Source: Arenibacter sp. 6A1 (lineage in GTDB: Bacteria; Bacteroidota; Bacteroidia; Flavobacteriales; Flavobacteriaceae). Taken from it: a stretch of 64,000 nt of DNA. The notes beneath the pieces were generated by a model. That model searched no databases. It saw nothing but the letters and a program-made list of their open reading frames with translations, and was not told where the DNA came from. Each line of letters starts with the position of its first letter. The stretch's first letter is position 1. Location: contig NZ_JAAXCQ010000013.1 in NCBI RefSeq assembly GCF_012272855.1, positions 1 to 64,000 on the forward strand, in the 5' to 3' direction. Both the position numbers and the translations under genes were made by a program. This document shows positions 9,282-17,472 of this stretch, in pieces.

Positions 9282-10394
9282 ATGAAAATAGCAACATGGA
9301 ATATAGAAAACCTATATCATCGGGACAAGGGCCTGATTAGGTCCACCTTGAGCAAATGCGTATCCGATTGGGTCGTGGAATTGGACAGCCTACTGCCAAG
9401 AATGCAAAAAAGCGAAAATGAAATTAGCAGAATCCGGGAACTTACTTTTTTGTTGGGTTTTGAGAAAATCAACATTCGTCCCTACGGGGTGCTTAGAAAA
9501 AGACAAGGGGAATTGTTTCTAAAACAACGGGGTTTTGCCCAGGAAATGAAAGCTTCTAAACTTACGGATTGGAATGGTTGGATTGCCTTAAATACTATAG
9601 CAATTGATCATAAATCTACACTGAATAAAGCCCGCCTTATTTCGGAAATAGATCCGGATATATTAATCCTGCAAGAGGTAGAGGACAAGGCTTCGTTAAT
9701 GGAGTTTAATCAGGAATTGTTTCAAGAATTTAAGATTGCTCCATTTGACCAGGTTATGGTCCTGGAGGGGAACGATAGCCGTGGGTTGAGTATGGGGATC
9801 ATGACCAAAAATGGATTCCGTTTGGATACTGTAAAAAGCCATGCCGTAAACAATACAGCCCTGCCCGATCATATTTTTGATGTCGACTGTCAGGAATATG
9901 TTGTTGTAACCCCAGATGGCGAAAGGGTCCATATCCTTTGCAATCATTTTTCCTCGGATGACGAATCTAGGAGAAGGCTACAGGCTACGAAAGTTGCTGC
10001 TATTTATGATAATATGTTGATCGAAGGAAAAGAGTTGATCTTGGTCTGTGGCACTTTAAACGATCTATCCTATAGCAACTGCCTTTACCCAATACTTCGG
10101 GAGACCGATCTTGAAGATGTCTCCAAACATGTAAAATGTCAGATCGACAAGGACAAGGGCAGCGGTGCCGGATATTATAGTTTGGGAGGCTATCGAATGG
10201 GGGTAAATATCAAACAGAAAGATTATATGCTGCTTTCCTATGAAATGAACCGTAGAGTCATCTCTTGTGGACTCAACCGTAAAGCGATGTGGCCAGAGCG
10301 GAATATGAAATGGGAGGTATATCCGACAGTGAAAACTAGAGGGCATGCAGCCAGTTCACATCCCTTGATCTGGGCGAAACTGGATATAGAATAA
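9282..10394 (+). CDS. Endonuclease/exonuclease/phosphatase-fold protein with missing catalytic Asp residues
   Basis: A 370-residue protein of the DNase I-like EEP superfamily. The N-terminal TWNIEN motif and the LQEVED motif (metal-binding Glu) are intact, and CNHFSSDDESRRR marks the middle of the fold. However, the usual GD(F/L)N motif reads GTLND (Thr for Asp) and the usual SDH motif near the C-terminus reads SSH (Ser for Asp). Both Asp positions are normally needed for metal-dependent phosphodiester hydrolysis, so this may be a non-catalytic or altered-activity protein. No signal peptide. It lies 11 bases after the DnaC-like gene in the replication operon, which argues for a role in DNA processing of the element. 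Confidence 0.8.
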   Translation: MKIATWNIENLYHRDKGLIRSTLSKCVSDWVVELDSLLPRMQKSENEISRIRELTFLLGFEKINIRPYGVLRKRQGELFLKQRGFAQEMKASKLTDWNGWIALNTIAIDHKSTLNKARLISEIDPDILILQEVEDKASLMEFNQELFQEFKIAPFDQVMVLEGNDSRGLSMGIMTKNGFRLDTVKSHAVNNTALPDHIFDVDCQEYVVVTPDGERVHILCNHFSSDDESRRRLQATKVAAIYDNMLIEGKELILVCGTLNDLSYSNCLYPILRETDLEDVSKHVKCQIDKDKGSGAGYYSLGGYRMGVNIKQKDYMLLSYEMNRRVISCGLNRKAMWPERNMKWEVYPTVKTRGHAASSHPLIWAKLDIE

Positions 10395-10988
10395 TACCTC
10401 CTATGGTGTGTTCACTGCGGCATATTGCCACTCCATTCCATTCGGGTCAATAAGCCTCGGAACGAAATCTTGGACACGAACAATGGGTGTAAGAGCACTG
10501 TGCCAGATGCCCTTAAACCCTTTGCTCAAGTCCGCCTTATCCTCCGAACCAATAAATTAAATCCCTCTTTAAAATGAATGGGGAGGCTTCAAGGGAATTC
10601 CATTGGTGCATTTTGTGCCGTTCCATCGGTGTTGTGATCCTTTCATTGATTGTTTTAGTAGTACTGCCAGATATCCGCTATGACCTTTTTTCGATGTCGA
10701 AATAACAATATTCGACCTAGACCGACGACATAAACCAGGCTAAGCCCTGCTCTTATTTATACGTCTTTCCAAGCTCGAATATTGTATTGGGCAGTACATC
10801 AAAAAAGGTAACAGCGAAAGCGCTATGGGAAGTAAATCAAAAACAAGAAATCATGAAAGCGTATCCAAATCCTAAAAATGAAAAGGCACAAAACAAATCA
10901 AAAAAGGAAAACGCTCGAGATATAATAAGTAAATCATTTTTATACAGTATGAACCGTCTGCATGGAAGCAGACATAAATTTTTCAATT
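10395..10988. other. Gene-poor stretch before ssb, with a decayed minus-strand frame
   Basis: About 590 bases between the EEP gene and ssb. On the minus strand, about 10533 down to a stop at 10401, one frame reads as real-looking protein (GIWHSALTPIVRVQDF ... DPNGMEWQYAAVNTP), but upstream the frame is broken by stops, so it looks like the tail of a decayed gene of unknown family. A short plus-strand Lys/Asn-rich frame at 10853-11002 overlaps the ssb start and is not trusted. Confidence 0.4.
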
Positions 10989-11327
10989 ATGAGCAGAATT
11001 AGAAATCATGTACAGTTGATCGGGAACATCGGGGATGTTCCCTCCATTACAAACCTTGATAGCGGTAAAAAGGTAGCCCGTTTTCTTTTGGCCACCAATG
11101 ACGATTACAAAAACGCGAACGGTGAGAAGGTCAAGAATACGGACTGGCACACCGTTATTGCTTGGGGGAAGACCGCGGAGATCGTAGAGAAGTATGCCAG
11201 AAAAGGTAGGGAGCTCGGTGTTGCAGGGAAATTAAAGACTCGTAGATATGAGGCCGAGGATGGCAATGCCCGTTATGTAACCGAAGTGATTGCAGATGAG
11301 ATCTTGCTACTTGGAAGCAAGCCCTAA
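10989..11327 (+). CDS. ssb: Single-stranded DNA-binding protein
   Basis: A 112-residue OB-fold SSB. The true start is the ATG at 10989 (MSRIRNHVQLIGNIG), not the earlier in-frame ATG at 10962, because SSB proteins begin at the first strand of the OB fold. Family features are KKVARFLLATND, the DWHTVIAWGKTAEIVEKY core, and GRELGVAGKLKTRRYE followed by VTEVIADEILLLG. The acidic C-terminal tail (DDDIPF type) of housekeeping SSBs is absent and the protein stops after LLGSKP, as is usual for short SSBs of mobile elements. It should coat the single strand during element replication or transfer. Confidence 0.93.
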   Translation: MSRIRNHVQLIGNIGDVPSITNLDSGKKVARFLLATNDDYKNANGEKVKNTDWHTVIAWGKTAEIVEKYARKGRELGVAGKLKTRRYEAEDGNARYVTEVIADEILLLGSKP

Positions 11328-11359
11328 AAGGACAGCTGTCAATTGCGCCAGAAACAAAA

Positions 11360-11394
11360 AGAGGGCGTTGGCCAAAATGTAGCACCCTCTGTAT
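11360..11394 (+). terminator. Hairpin terminator-like structure after ssb
   Basis: AGAGGG (11360-11365) pairs with CCCTCT (11385-11390) across a 19-base loop, and an AT-rich tail with TTTT follows. It separates ssb from the next gene and probably ends or weakens the first transcript. The stem is short, so this is a moderate call. Confidence 0.45.
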
Positions 11395-11425
11395 TTTATC
11401 ATTAACCACTTAAAAATTATCAAAA

Positions 11426-11806
11426 ATGGAAACAGTTAAGGAAGGATTAAGGGAGGGTTTAGCACAATTTTCGGGATCTGAAATGTTGTACCAAATCCCA
11501 CTTTTAAAAACAAAATTTACGGAGGGCATAAAATACCTTGCCAAGGCCGGAGAATGTTATTGGCTAGTGACGGATGTTTCTGTTATCGCCAATAGTCTGA
11601 TCAACAGAAGCCGATTTATCACTATCGATTTTAGAAAATATTCTGGGGAGGAGAAAGAAGCATTGGGGTACGAAGCTACCATTGATTACAGCGATGGCAA
11701 TGGGATTATTTTTGAAACCCATGGTTACCATACAACCGATTTTCCATTGGACCGACTCCGATTGTTCTTTGTTGAAAATACCTTGATGTTGCCCGGGGAA
11801 TATTAA
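11426..11806 (+). CDS. DUF6876-like hypothetical protein of conjugative elements
   Basis: A 126-residue soluble protein. The pattern FSGSEMLYQIPLLKTKFTEG, IKYLAKAGECYWLVTDVSVI and RFITIDFRKYSGEE is familiar from a small family of unknown function (DUF6876, assigned from memory) that accompanies Bacteroidetes conjugative elements. There is no signal peptide, membrane segment or recognisable catalytic motif. It lies between ssb and the mobilization region. Function unknown; possible accessory role in transfer or defence evasion is speculation. Confidence 0.65.
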   Translation: METVKEGLREGLAQFSGSEMLYQIPLLKTKFTEGIKYLAKAGECYWLVTDVSVIANSLINRSRFITIDFRKYSGEEKEALGYEATIDYSDGNGIIFETHGYHTTDFPLDRLRLFFVENTLMLPGEY

Positions 11807-12262
11807 GCGATGGAGCGGGCGAGCCAGGATGGAGAATTGACCGGGGAGAATCTTTAGATCTTCCTGGATGTTACTTCTGGGATCGTAGTAAAATTTATAG
11901 TTTTTAGCTACAAGAATTATCCCCAATCAAATTTCGGTATTCGCACTACTTTTTTGATTTCATTGTGAATTCACTAAAAACGACCCTTTGAAAATCTTAA
12001 TTTTTTCTTTTAATGATAGATCCCTGAGAGTTGGGGCTATTTTCATGTATTGGATGAAAATTTTTCGCTGAGGGCGAAAAAGAAGGAATAGCAAGAGGGT
12101 AACACGCGAAGCGGCGTTACGATTATATTTTGCTGCGCAAAGCCTTTGTTTATAGGGGTTAGGAATGTTTTTAGTATTTGGGCAGCTTCGGGAAATTGGG
12201 TCAAATCCTTGGTTAGCCCCCTAAAACATTGAAAAAATTTGACACAAATGTAAAATTTCAGC
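11807..12262. other. Non-coding stretch before the mobilization genes, containing the candidate oriT
   Basis: About 455 bases without a convincing gene, directly upstream of BfmA/BtgA. The first 200 bases show nothing clear. The cluster of hairpins at 12061-12141 is listed separately. No -7 box of good quality was seen. Confidence 0.5.
12061..12141. other. Candidate origin of transfer (oriT): three consecutive hairpins
   Basis: Three inverted repeats follow each other within 81 bases: TTTTTCGC/GCGAAAAA (12061-12068 with 12074-12081); GTAAC-CGC/GCG-GTTAC around GAA (12099-12120), with one unpaired base on the left arm and two on the right; and TTTGC/GCAAA (12129-12133 with 12137-12141). They lie 120-200 bases upstream of the BfmA/BtgA and relaxase genes, where oriT regions of Bacteroides mobilizable elements are found. 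The nick site is not known, so the assignment rests on structure and position. Confidence 0.5.
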
Positions 12263-12817
12263 ATGGATGGTTTTCTTACGATACGGTTTAAACGAAATAC
12301 CGCCCAGCGGTTCAAACGCTTTTCGAAGAAAATTAGCAGTACCTATTCAGATTCCATGGAGATGATTTTAAATTTTTTTGAATGGCATGGTTTCTTGCCG
12401 TCGGAAAAATTTGAAAAAAGTGTGGGCAAGGAAATCTTCAAGAATAGAAAACGGACAGAAGCCCTGATCTCCATTATCCGTGATATTGAAAAGAGTCAGA
12501 CCCGACCCACAACGGCAATGCTCGAGCTTCTTTTTGAACACTCGCCCCAAAAGAAATCTCGGCAAGGACCCTTACAAATGGATACTCCAAAGAGCGGTCA
12601 GGAAGGCGATGTCTTTTTTCAAAAGATAGAAGAAGCGATCGTTTTGGAAAGAGAACATACCAATCTGAAGCGAGCCTTGAACCAACAAAAAAAGGAGTTT
12701 GTTGCACTGCTTGACAAAGTTCAATTGGTGAAAAGTGGCTTTGGAAAACCAAGGCTGCAATTGGATATGACCCCGGAAGCTTTTGAAGAATTGAAACAGC
12801 GGACCAAAAAGCAATAG
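12263..12817 (+). CDS. bfmA: BfmA/BtgA family mobilization protein
   Basis: A 184-residue basic protein. Its N-terminal part (TIRFKRNTAQRFKRFSKKIS, then SDSMEMILNFFEWHGFLP) fits the ribbon-helix-helix-like start of BfmA/BtgA mobilization proteins, followed by NRKRTEALISIIRDIEKSQT and a coiled-coil C-terminus. These proteins act with the relaxase at oriT, probably as accessory DNA-binding factors in the relaxosome. The hairpin cluster upstream and the relaxase 4 bases downstream agree with this. An earlier start is not possible without losing the conserved N-terminus. Confidence 0.85.
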   Translation: MDGFLTIRFKRNTAQRFKRFSKKISSTYSDSMEMILNFFEWHGFLPSEKFEKSVGKEIFKNRKRTEALISIIRDIEKSQTRPTTAMLELLFEHSPQKKSRQGPLQMDTPKSGQEGDVFFQKIEEAIVLEREHTNLKRALNQQKKEFVALLDKVQLVKSGFGKPRLQLDMTPEAFEELKQRTKKQ

Positions 12818-12821
12818 CGAT

Positions 12822-13847
12822 ATGTATATCAGCATAACCAAACAACATTTAACGGAGACATTTTCCCAGAGTTCCTCGGATTATGTGGCCTATCTAGAAA
12901 AAGAAAATGAAGGAAAGGAGCCAGAACTCCAGGAGCATTTCTTTGATCAGTACAACGATCGGATTGCCCCAGAACAAGTGGTCAAGGAAATAGATAAAAA
13001 TACTGCCAAATTGAAAAAAAGGGAACCTAAGTTCTATTCCCTAACCATCAATCCAAGCAGGCGAGAATTAAGACATATCAACAATGATCCCATGTTGTTA
13101 AAACAATATGTGCGAGAGGTGATGAAGGACTATGCTGCGTCGTTTTATCGGGAAAAATTGGTGTCCGTAGACAGTATTAAATATTATGCAAAGTTAGAAT
13201 ATGAACGCACCTTTAAAGGGTATGATAAACAGATAAAGGAAAATCAGGTGTACAAGGCAAAGATCGTCAAATTGGAAAATGATATCCGAATGGTATTAAA
13301 GGGGGAGCTTAAAGGAAACGTCAAAACTTTGCAAAAGAAAATCAAAAAGCTTTCGGCAAAAATTCCCCATCGCTTGAATGGAAAAGTCATTACTCAGGGA
13401 ATGAAAAAGCCAGGGCTACAGACCCATATCCATATCATCGTCAGTAGAAAGGATGTCACCAACAAATACAGTCTTTCTCCGGGCAGCAAGTATAAGGAGT
13501 CGGAATCGGTGCTTAATGGGCAAGTGGTGAAGCGCGGATTCAACCGTGATTACTTTATTGAAAGGGCAGAGAAAAAGTTTGACGCCACCTTTAAATACAA
13601 TCGTAATTATGTGGAAAGCTATGCGGCCTATAAGGCCTTTATTCAGGATCCGAAGTTCTATTTCGCTCATCTCCTTGGGCTACCAACCAACGAACGGAGT
13701 GCCGCTTTTAAAATCATGGGATCGGCCGGCTTACCGGTGCCCAGAATAAACATTCCCACGAACAAAGTAGAGGCCGCGCTTCGGGTGATTAAACAATTTA
13801 AAAAGGCTGTAGATATAGCCAAATCCTCTAGCTCCATAGGTGTCTAA
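12822..13847 (+). CDS. Putative relaxase/mobilization protein (DUF5712, MobB-like)
   Basis: A 341-residue protein encoded directly after BfmA/BtgA. It has YLEKENEGKE near the N-terminus, KFYSLTINPSRREL around residue 70, coiled basic middle segments, and an HIHIIVSRKD stretch at about residue 203-212. The last resembles the His-rich metal-binding motif (HxH) of rolling-circle relaxases. The C-terminal half continues with SLSPGSKYKE and GFNRDYFIERAEKKFD. This fits the DUF5712 family, regarded as the MobB-like relaxase partner in Bacteroidetes elements (family assignment from memory). Expected role: nicking oriT and piloting the strand to the coupling protein. The catalytic Tyr is not assigned. 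Confidence 0.75.
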   Translation: MYISITKQHLTETFSQSSSDYVAYLEKENEGKEPELQEHFFDQYNDRIAPEQVVKEIDKNTAKLKKREPKFYSLTINPSRRELRHINNDPMLLKQYVREVMKDYAASFYREKLVSVDSIKYYAKLEYERTFKGYDKQIKENQVYKAKIVKLENDIRMVLKGELKGNVKTLQKKIKKLSAKIPHRLNGKVITQGMKKPGLQTHIHIIVSRKDVTNKYSLSPGSKYKESESVLNGQVVKRGFNRDYFIERAEKKFDATFKYNRNYVESYAAYKAFIQDPKFYFAHLLGLPTNERSAAFKIMGSAGLPVPRINIPTNKVEAALRVIKQFKKAVDIAKSSSSIGV

Positions 13848-13893
13848 CTATTCTAGGTGCCAGGAGTTTATAATAAAATAAATGTAAAATAGA

Positions 13894-15498
13894 ATGGAGA
13901 CACTTTCAATTCTAATACCTGTTTGTATCTATTGTTTTGCCATAGCTTTGGAATACCTGACTTTCAAAAGCTGTAAACACCCTTTTGCGGTTAATCTGCT
14001 GATTATATCACTGCTTGGGGTTGTTTTACAATCGATGTATGGTTGGCAGGTTTTTGCCACATTGATGTTAGAATGGTTATTGCCCTTCCAAGTAATAAAC
14101 TTAAGCTTTTTCGTTTACTTCAATTATGACCTGAAACCTCCTAAGACCTCTAAAACATATCGTGTCAAGTTCAGTTTATTAAACGGTAGCCTGGTGCTAA
14201 GGAATATTCGTAGAGGGGCTTCTATTATAGGATCGGCAGGAAGTGGTAAAACAGAAAGTGTGGTCTACAATTTTTTAAAACACTTTAATGAACATCAGTT
14301 TTCCGGGGTTATCCATGACTATAAAAATTTTGAGATCACCGAGATGGCTTTTCCTCTTTTTAAAAATGCCAATATTCCATTTCATATTATTTCCTTTGAC
14401 GATATCCATTGCAGGGTGAACCCCATAGCGCCCAGATATATGGAAGACGAGGAAAGCGTCAATGAGGTTTCTAGAGTGCTTTTAGAGAATCTTTTGGAGC
14501 AGCGGGAATCTATTGCCATGGGCTCGTCAAAGTTCTTTAACGATGCCGTGGAGGGGCTCCTGGGGGGACTTATCTGGAAACTTAAGACGAGTCATGAAAA
14601 ATATTGCACCCTACCGCATTTAATAGCCATATTTCAATACCTGGATACCGAAAACCTGATACAGTTTTTGAGCTCTGACTATACCTCCAAAGCCATGGCA
14701 AATGCATTTATCTCTGGCAAGGATTCGGAACGCCAAACCGCGGGGGTAATGAGTACATTGGCCAATGCCCTTAAAAAAATCAGTACCCAACGTATATTTA
14801 TGACCCTTTCTGCGGACGAGGTGCCCTTGGATCTCAATAATCCCCAACATCCCTCTGTAGTGTCAATAATCAATAATCCAAAATTTGAAACGGCCTATTC
14901 CCCCGTGATAGCAACGCTCATACATACCATCACAAAACAATTGAGTATCCGTGGGCGACGACCTTCTTTTGTGCTCATGGAAGAGGCACCTACCATTCGT
15001 CTGCTGAATATGCACAGGATTCCTGCAACCTTGAGGAGTTATGATATCGCTACCATTTATGTGCTGCAGGATAAAATACAGAATGATATGATGTATGGCG
15101 ATAAGGCCAGTAGAGCAATCCTTAGTAACCTTTCCTATCAGTTTTTTGGGAAGGCGAACGACCCCGATACAGCAAGATATTACGAACGCTTTTTTGAGAT
15201 TGTGAAACGGCCTACTAAAAGTATTAGTATGGGAGAGAATACCCTAGGGTTTGACACTAGGATAACAAAAGGGGAGAGGGAGGTCAGTAAAATCCGGGCA
15301 GAGGAATTCTTTAAGTTAAAAGAAGGGCAGTTCATAGCTTTTGCCGACGGTAAGGATAAAAAAGTTCGTTTCCCGAAACCTGTTATTGCCAAAAGCCTGC
15401 CCATGCCCAAGTTCCAACATGGGGATGGTGCTATAAAAGAAAACTTTGATCGGATTCATTTGGAGGTGAGGCAGTTTCTTCGGCTTCAAAATAAATAA
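13894..15498 (+). CDS. Type IV coupling protein, VirD4/TraG-like
   Basis: A 534-residue ATPase. Two to three N-terminal transmembrane segments (LSILIPVCIYCFAIAL; VNLLIISLLGVVLQSMY; LLPFQVINLSFFVYF) precede the cytoplasmic domain with Walker A GSAGSGKTES (about 113-122) and Walker B VLMEEAP (about 363-369). The segment AILSNLSYQFFGKANDPDTA and the late AFADGKDKKVRF also fit the family. It should link the relaxosome to the mating channel, whose genes lie 18 kb away on the other strand. The separation of coupling protein and tra genes by cargo is unusual. Confidence 0.88.
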   Translation: METLSILIPVCIYCFAIALEYLTFKSCKHPFAVNLLIISLLGVVLQSMYGWQVFATLMLEWLLPFQVINLSFFVYFNYDLKPPKTSKTYRVKFSLLNGSLVLRNIRRGASIIGSAGSGKTESVVYNFLKHFNEHQFSGVIHDYKNFEITEMAFPLFKNANIPFHIISFDDIHCRVNPIAPRYMEDEESVNEVSRVLLENLLEQRESIAMGSSKFFNDAVEGLLGGLIWKLKTSHEKYCTLPHLIAIFQYLDTENLIQFLSSDYTSKAMANAFISGKDSERQTAGVMSTLANALKKISTQRIFMTLSADEVPLDLNNPQHPSVVSIINNPKFETAYSPVIATLIHTITKQLSIRGRRPSFVLMEEAPTIRLLNMHRIPATLRSYDIATIYVLQDKIQNDMMYGDKASRAILSNLSYQFFGKANDPDTARYYERFFEIVKRPTKSISMGENTLGFDTRITKGEREVSKIRAEEFFKLKEGQFIAFADGKDKKVRFPKPVIAKSLPMPKFQHGDGAIKENFDRIHLEVRQFLRLQNK

Positions 15499-15594
15499 AA
15501 TAATTAATTGATAACTGATTGGTTACAAGTGAAATGTGTTTTGAATTCTGCCCTGAATTTTGTAAATTATTAGCTATCCATAAATCTAAAAATC

Positions 15595-16356
15595 ATGTAT
15601 TATAATAAGGCTATTTGTGATGTGTATATCGGTACCGGAGCCGGAAAAAAACTGATGGAGGAAATCGAGAATGCTAAACGATCCGTTAAAGTTGTATCTC
15701 CATATCTTTCTCCTTTTTTAGTAAAAAAACTGATCAACCTCCACTACAACAATATCTATGTGCAGTTGATCACCATGGATACCATAGAGGACTTTTACGG
15801 CGATCGGCAAAGGAACATTCACCAACTCATCATTCAGGACAGGACAATCGATAAAGAGGTAGAAGACCTGCGTTTAAAATGGAGGAAAAGAAAGCGACTT
15901 TTGCTCTACTTGTTAATTATAGGGATCCTTGTTATATGTGCCATAGCATTTATGAAGCAGGACCGATTGATTTTATTGGGGATTATGCCATTGGTCCCAG
16001 TATGGGCTATGGTGCGGCGTTACACTTCGAAAATAAAGAATGCCAAAATCTACCAATATACCTATCGACAATTATTTCCGTTCAAGGTATTCACAACGCC
16101 CACAAACAACTCTTATTCCCACCGATTTATTCATGGAAAAATGTACCTGATCGATGACGAAATCGCCTATTTGGGTTCCTTGAATTTTACCGGAGGTGGA
16201 ACCCAAAAAAATTATGAAACCCGAATCCGGATTGCCGATAGGAAAGCAATCAAGGAACTGGTCGCTGAATTTAAAACCCTGTTCCACAATGAAGATTACC
16301 AGGAAAAATGCCTAGCCGAATGGGGCAGGGAACTGTATTTGGAGCCGGCGAATTGA
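15595..16356 (+). CDS. Membrane-anchored phospholipase D-like protein (single HKD motif)
   Basis: A 253-residue protein. The N-terminal half begins the PLD fold (AKRSVKVVSPYLSPFLVKKL, VQLITMDT). The central part has two hydrophobic helices (LLLYLLIIGILVICAIAFM; LILLGIMPLVPVWAMV). The C-terminal half has one complete HxKx4D motif (HGKMYLIDD) followed by GSLNFTGGG. One HKD motif means it must dimerise to be active, as in Nuc-type nucleases or phospholipases. Substrate (lipid or DNA) is unknown. Its 3' end is duplicated 2.45 kb downstream (see repeat entries), so the gene marks a recombination point at the edge of the cargo. Confidence 0.8.
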   Translation: MYYNKAICDVYIGTGAGKKLMEEIENAKRSVKVVSPYLSPFLVKKLINLHYNNIYVQLITMDTIEDFYGDRQRNIHQLIIQDRTIDKEVEDLRLKWRKRKRLLLYLLIIGILVICAIAFMKQDRLILLGIMPLVPVWAMVRRYTSKIKNAKIYQYTYRQLFPFKVFTTPTNNSYSHRFIHGKMYLIDDEIAYLGSLNFTGGGTQKNYETRIRIADRKAIKELVAEFKTLFHNEDYQEKCLAEWGRELYLEPAN

Positions 16357-16360
16357 GGGG
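16255..16360 (+). repeat. 3' end of the PLD-like gene, copy A of a 106-base repeat
   Basis: The last 34 codons of the intact PLD-like gene plus 4 bases after its stop. Copy B at 18810-18915 matches it at 98 of 106 positions by hand alignment, in the same orientation, keeping the frame and stop codon. The repeat brackets the YozE-like, YefM/YoeB and lipoprotein genes. Confidence 0.9.
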
Positions 16361-16501
16361 ATAGGGAGATTACTCATTTAAACACTGTCTGATCTTTTAA
16401 TTTAGAAACCCATGGATAGTTCAACAATATTTCTATGATTTAATAAATTCTGCTACCTGTTTCATTTTAAGAAAAAATTGATAACTCTTAAACATTATAA
16501 T

Positions 16502-17026
16502 ATGACTTTAAGGAAATACATACAAGAATGTGCAAAGGAAGATAGCCATATCGGAGATTTAGCTAAGGATATTTTAAGGGACAACGATTTCCCATTCAAA
16601 AAACACGAAAATGAGATTTGGAAATATTTAGATTCTAAAACGTTAATCGGAGGAACCAATGACATTTTTTTGGAGTTTAAGGAGGAATACCAAAAGATCA
16701 AGGATGAAAAAAGAAAAAATCTATCCGGTTGGTTTCATAGTATAATTGCCACTGATTACAATACTGTAGTTAGTATTACAAATAGAGATTTTAATGATCC
16801 GCTAGCTGGGTTTTTACACGAGCTATTTGATGTTACTTTGAATACTCAAGGAAATAGAATCGTAACCCAAATAAAAACAGTTAATGCCGAACAATTAACT
16901 GAGGTTTTGAGAGTATTTGATAATTACCAACAGTATAAAGAAATAGAATTTCTTAAAGCCTGTTTGGGGTATCTGAGTCAAAATGATTCTGTAAATAACT
17001 TAACCCTGACTTTTCATAATAACTAA
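16502..17026 (+). CDS. Hypothetical protein with YozE-SAM-like N-terminus
   Basis: A 174-residue protein from the ATG at 16502; a TTG 24 bases upstream is less likely. The first ~70 residues (LRKYIQECAKEDSHIGDLAK, DILRDNDFPF, EIWKYLDSKT) resemble the YozE SAM-like fold: a small helical domain with the DS.IGDLA.DI..D..FP signature. The rest (GWFHSIIATDYNTVVSITN and on) is not recognised and has no membrane segment. YozE-like domains occur in small cytoplasmic proteins of unclear function and in some defence-island proteins. It lies in a cargo island with a toxin-antitoxin pair. Function unknown. Confidence 0.6.
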   Translation: MTLRKYIQECAKEDSHIGDLAKDILRDNDFPFKKHENEIWKYLDSKTLIGGTNDIFLEFKEEYQKIKDEKRKNLSGWFHSIIATDYNTVVSITNRDFNDPLAGFLHELFDVTLNTQGNRIVTQIKTVNAEQLTEVLRVFDNYQQYKEIEFLKACLGYLSQNDSVNNLTLTFHNN

Positions 17027-17184
17027 TATTTAGGTATTTATAGATAAATTTCTATTAAGTTGAGCGAAGCCTCGACTTTGGTGGATAAAGCCACTTTTGA
17101 CAGCATCATAATCGGTTGGGAGGGATATTATTCCTTCCCGTACCAAGGAGTTTTGTAAGCCCCTTTTTTATGGTAGATTATTTT

Positions 17185-17219
17185 ACATGTACGTATTTAA
17201 GTACTTTTAATTATCTTTG
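17185..17219 (+). promoter_or_regulatory. Promoter and operator of yefM-yoeB; nearly leaderless start
   Basis: TATCTTTG at 17212-17219 matches the Bacteroidetes -7 box TAnnTTTG perfectly and ends only 4 bases before the antitoxin ATG at 17224, so transcription should start at or within a few bases of the start codon. Just upstream, TGTAC (17188-17192) and the palindrome AGTACT (17200-17205) recall the TGTACA-core operators bound by the E. coli YefM-YoeB complex. No clear TTTG -33 box is present. Confidence 0.6.
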
Positions 17220-17223
17220 TAGT

Positions 17224-17472
17224 ATGGAAACGGTAAACTACTCAGACTTTCGTTCTAATCTGAAGCATTGGTTCGATAAAGTAATCAATGATGTAAGTGA
17301 TGTCATTATCAAACGTAAAAACGGTAAGGACCTTGTATTGATATCATTGGATGAATACAATTCATTAAAGGAAACTACCTATCTCTTGACTGGGAAGAAC
17401 AGGGATGTTTTATTAAACTCTATCAAAGAACTGGAAACAGGAAAAGGTATGGAAAAAGACTTGATCGAATAG
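17224..17472 (+). CDS. yefM: YefM/Phd family antitoxin
   Basis: An 82-residue antitoxin. The frame extends upstream, but the ATG at 17224 (METVNYSDFRSNLKHWFDKV) gives the standard Phd/YefM N-terminus. The DNA-binding and dimer part (DVIIKRKNGKDLVLISLDEY) is followed by a C-terminal toxin-binding tail (SLKETTYLLTGKNRDVLLNS ... ELETGKG). It binds the YoeB toxin encoded directly downstream and should repress its own promoter, whose TGTAC-type elements lie immediately upstream. The stop codon abuts the toxin ATG, which supports tight translational coupling. Confidence 0.92.
   Translation: METVNYSDFRSNLKHWFDKVINDVSDVIIKRKNGKDLVLISLDEYNSLKETTYLLTGKNRDVLLNSIKELETGKGMEKDLIE

Noticed and set aside
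8600-9297. Several overlapping frames on both strands across the DnaC-like gene (for example 8633-8926 and 8866-9066 on the minus strand)
   Set aside because: They are out-of-frame readings of a well-supported AAA+ gene with intact Walker motifs; G+C-richer DNA simply has fewer stops.
10787-11002. A Lys/Asn-rich short frame upstream of and overlapping ssb
   Set aside because: It begins at a TTG (or an ATG at 10853), overlaps the ssb start, has low-complexity composition and no family resemblance; probably chance.
12368-12848. Three long minus-strand frames across BfmA/BtgA
   Set aside because: The plus-strand gene fits a known mobilization family in operon with the relaxase; the opposite frames have no recognisable protein.
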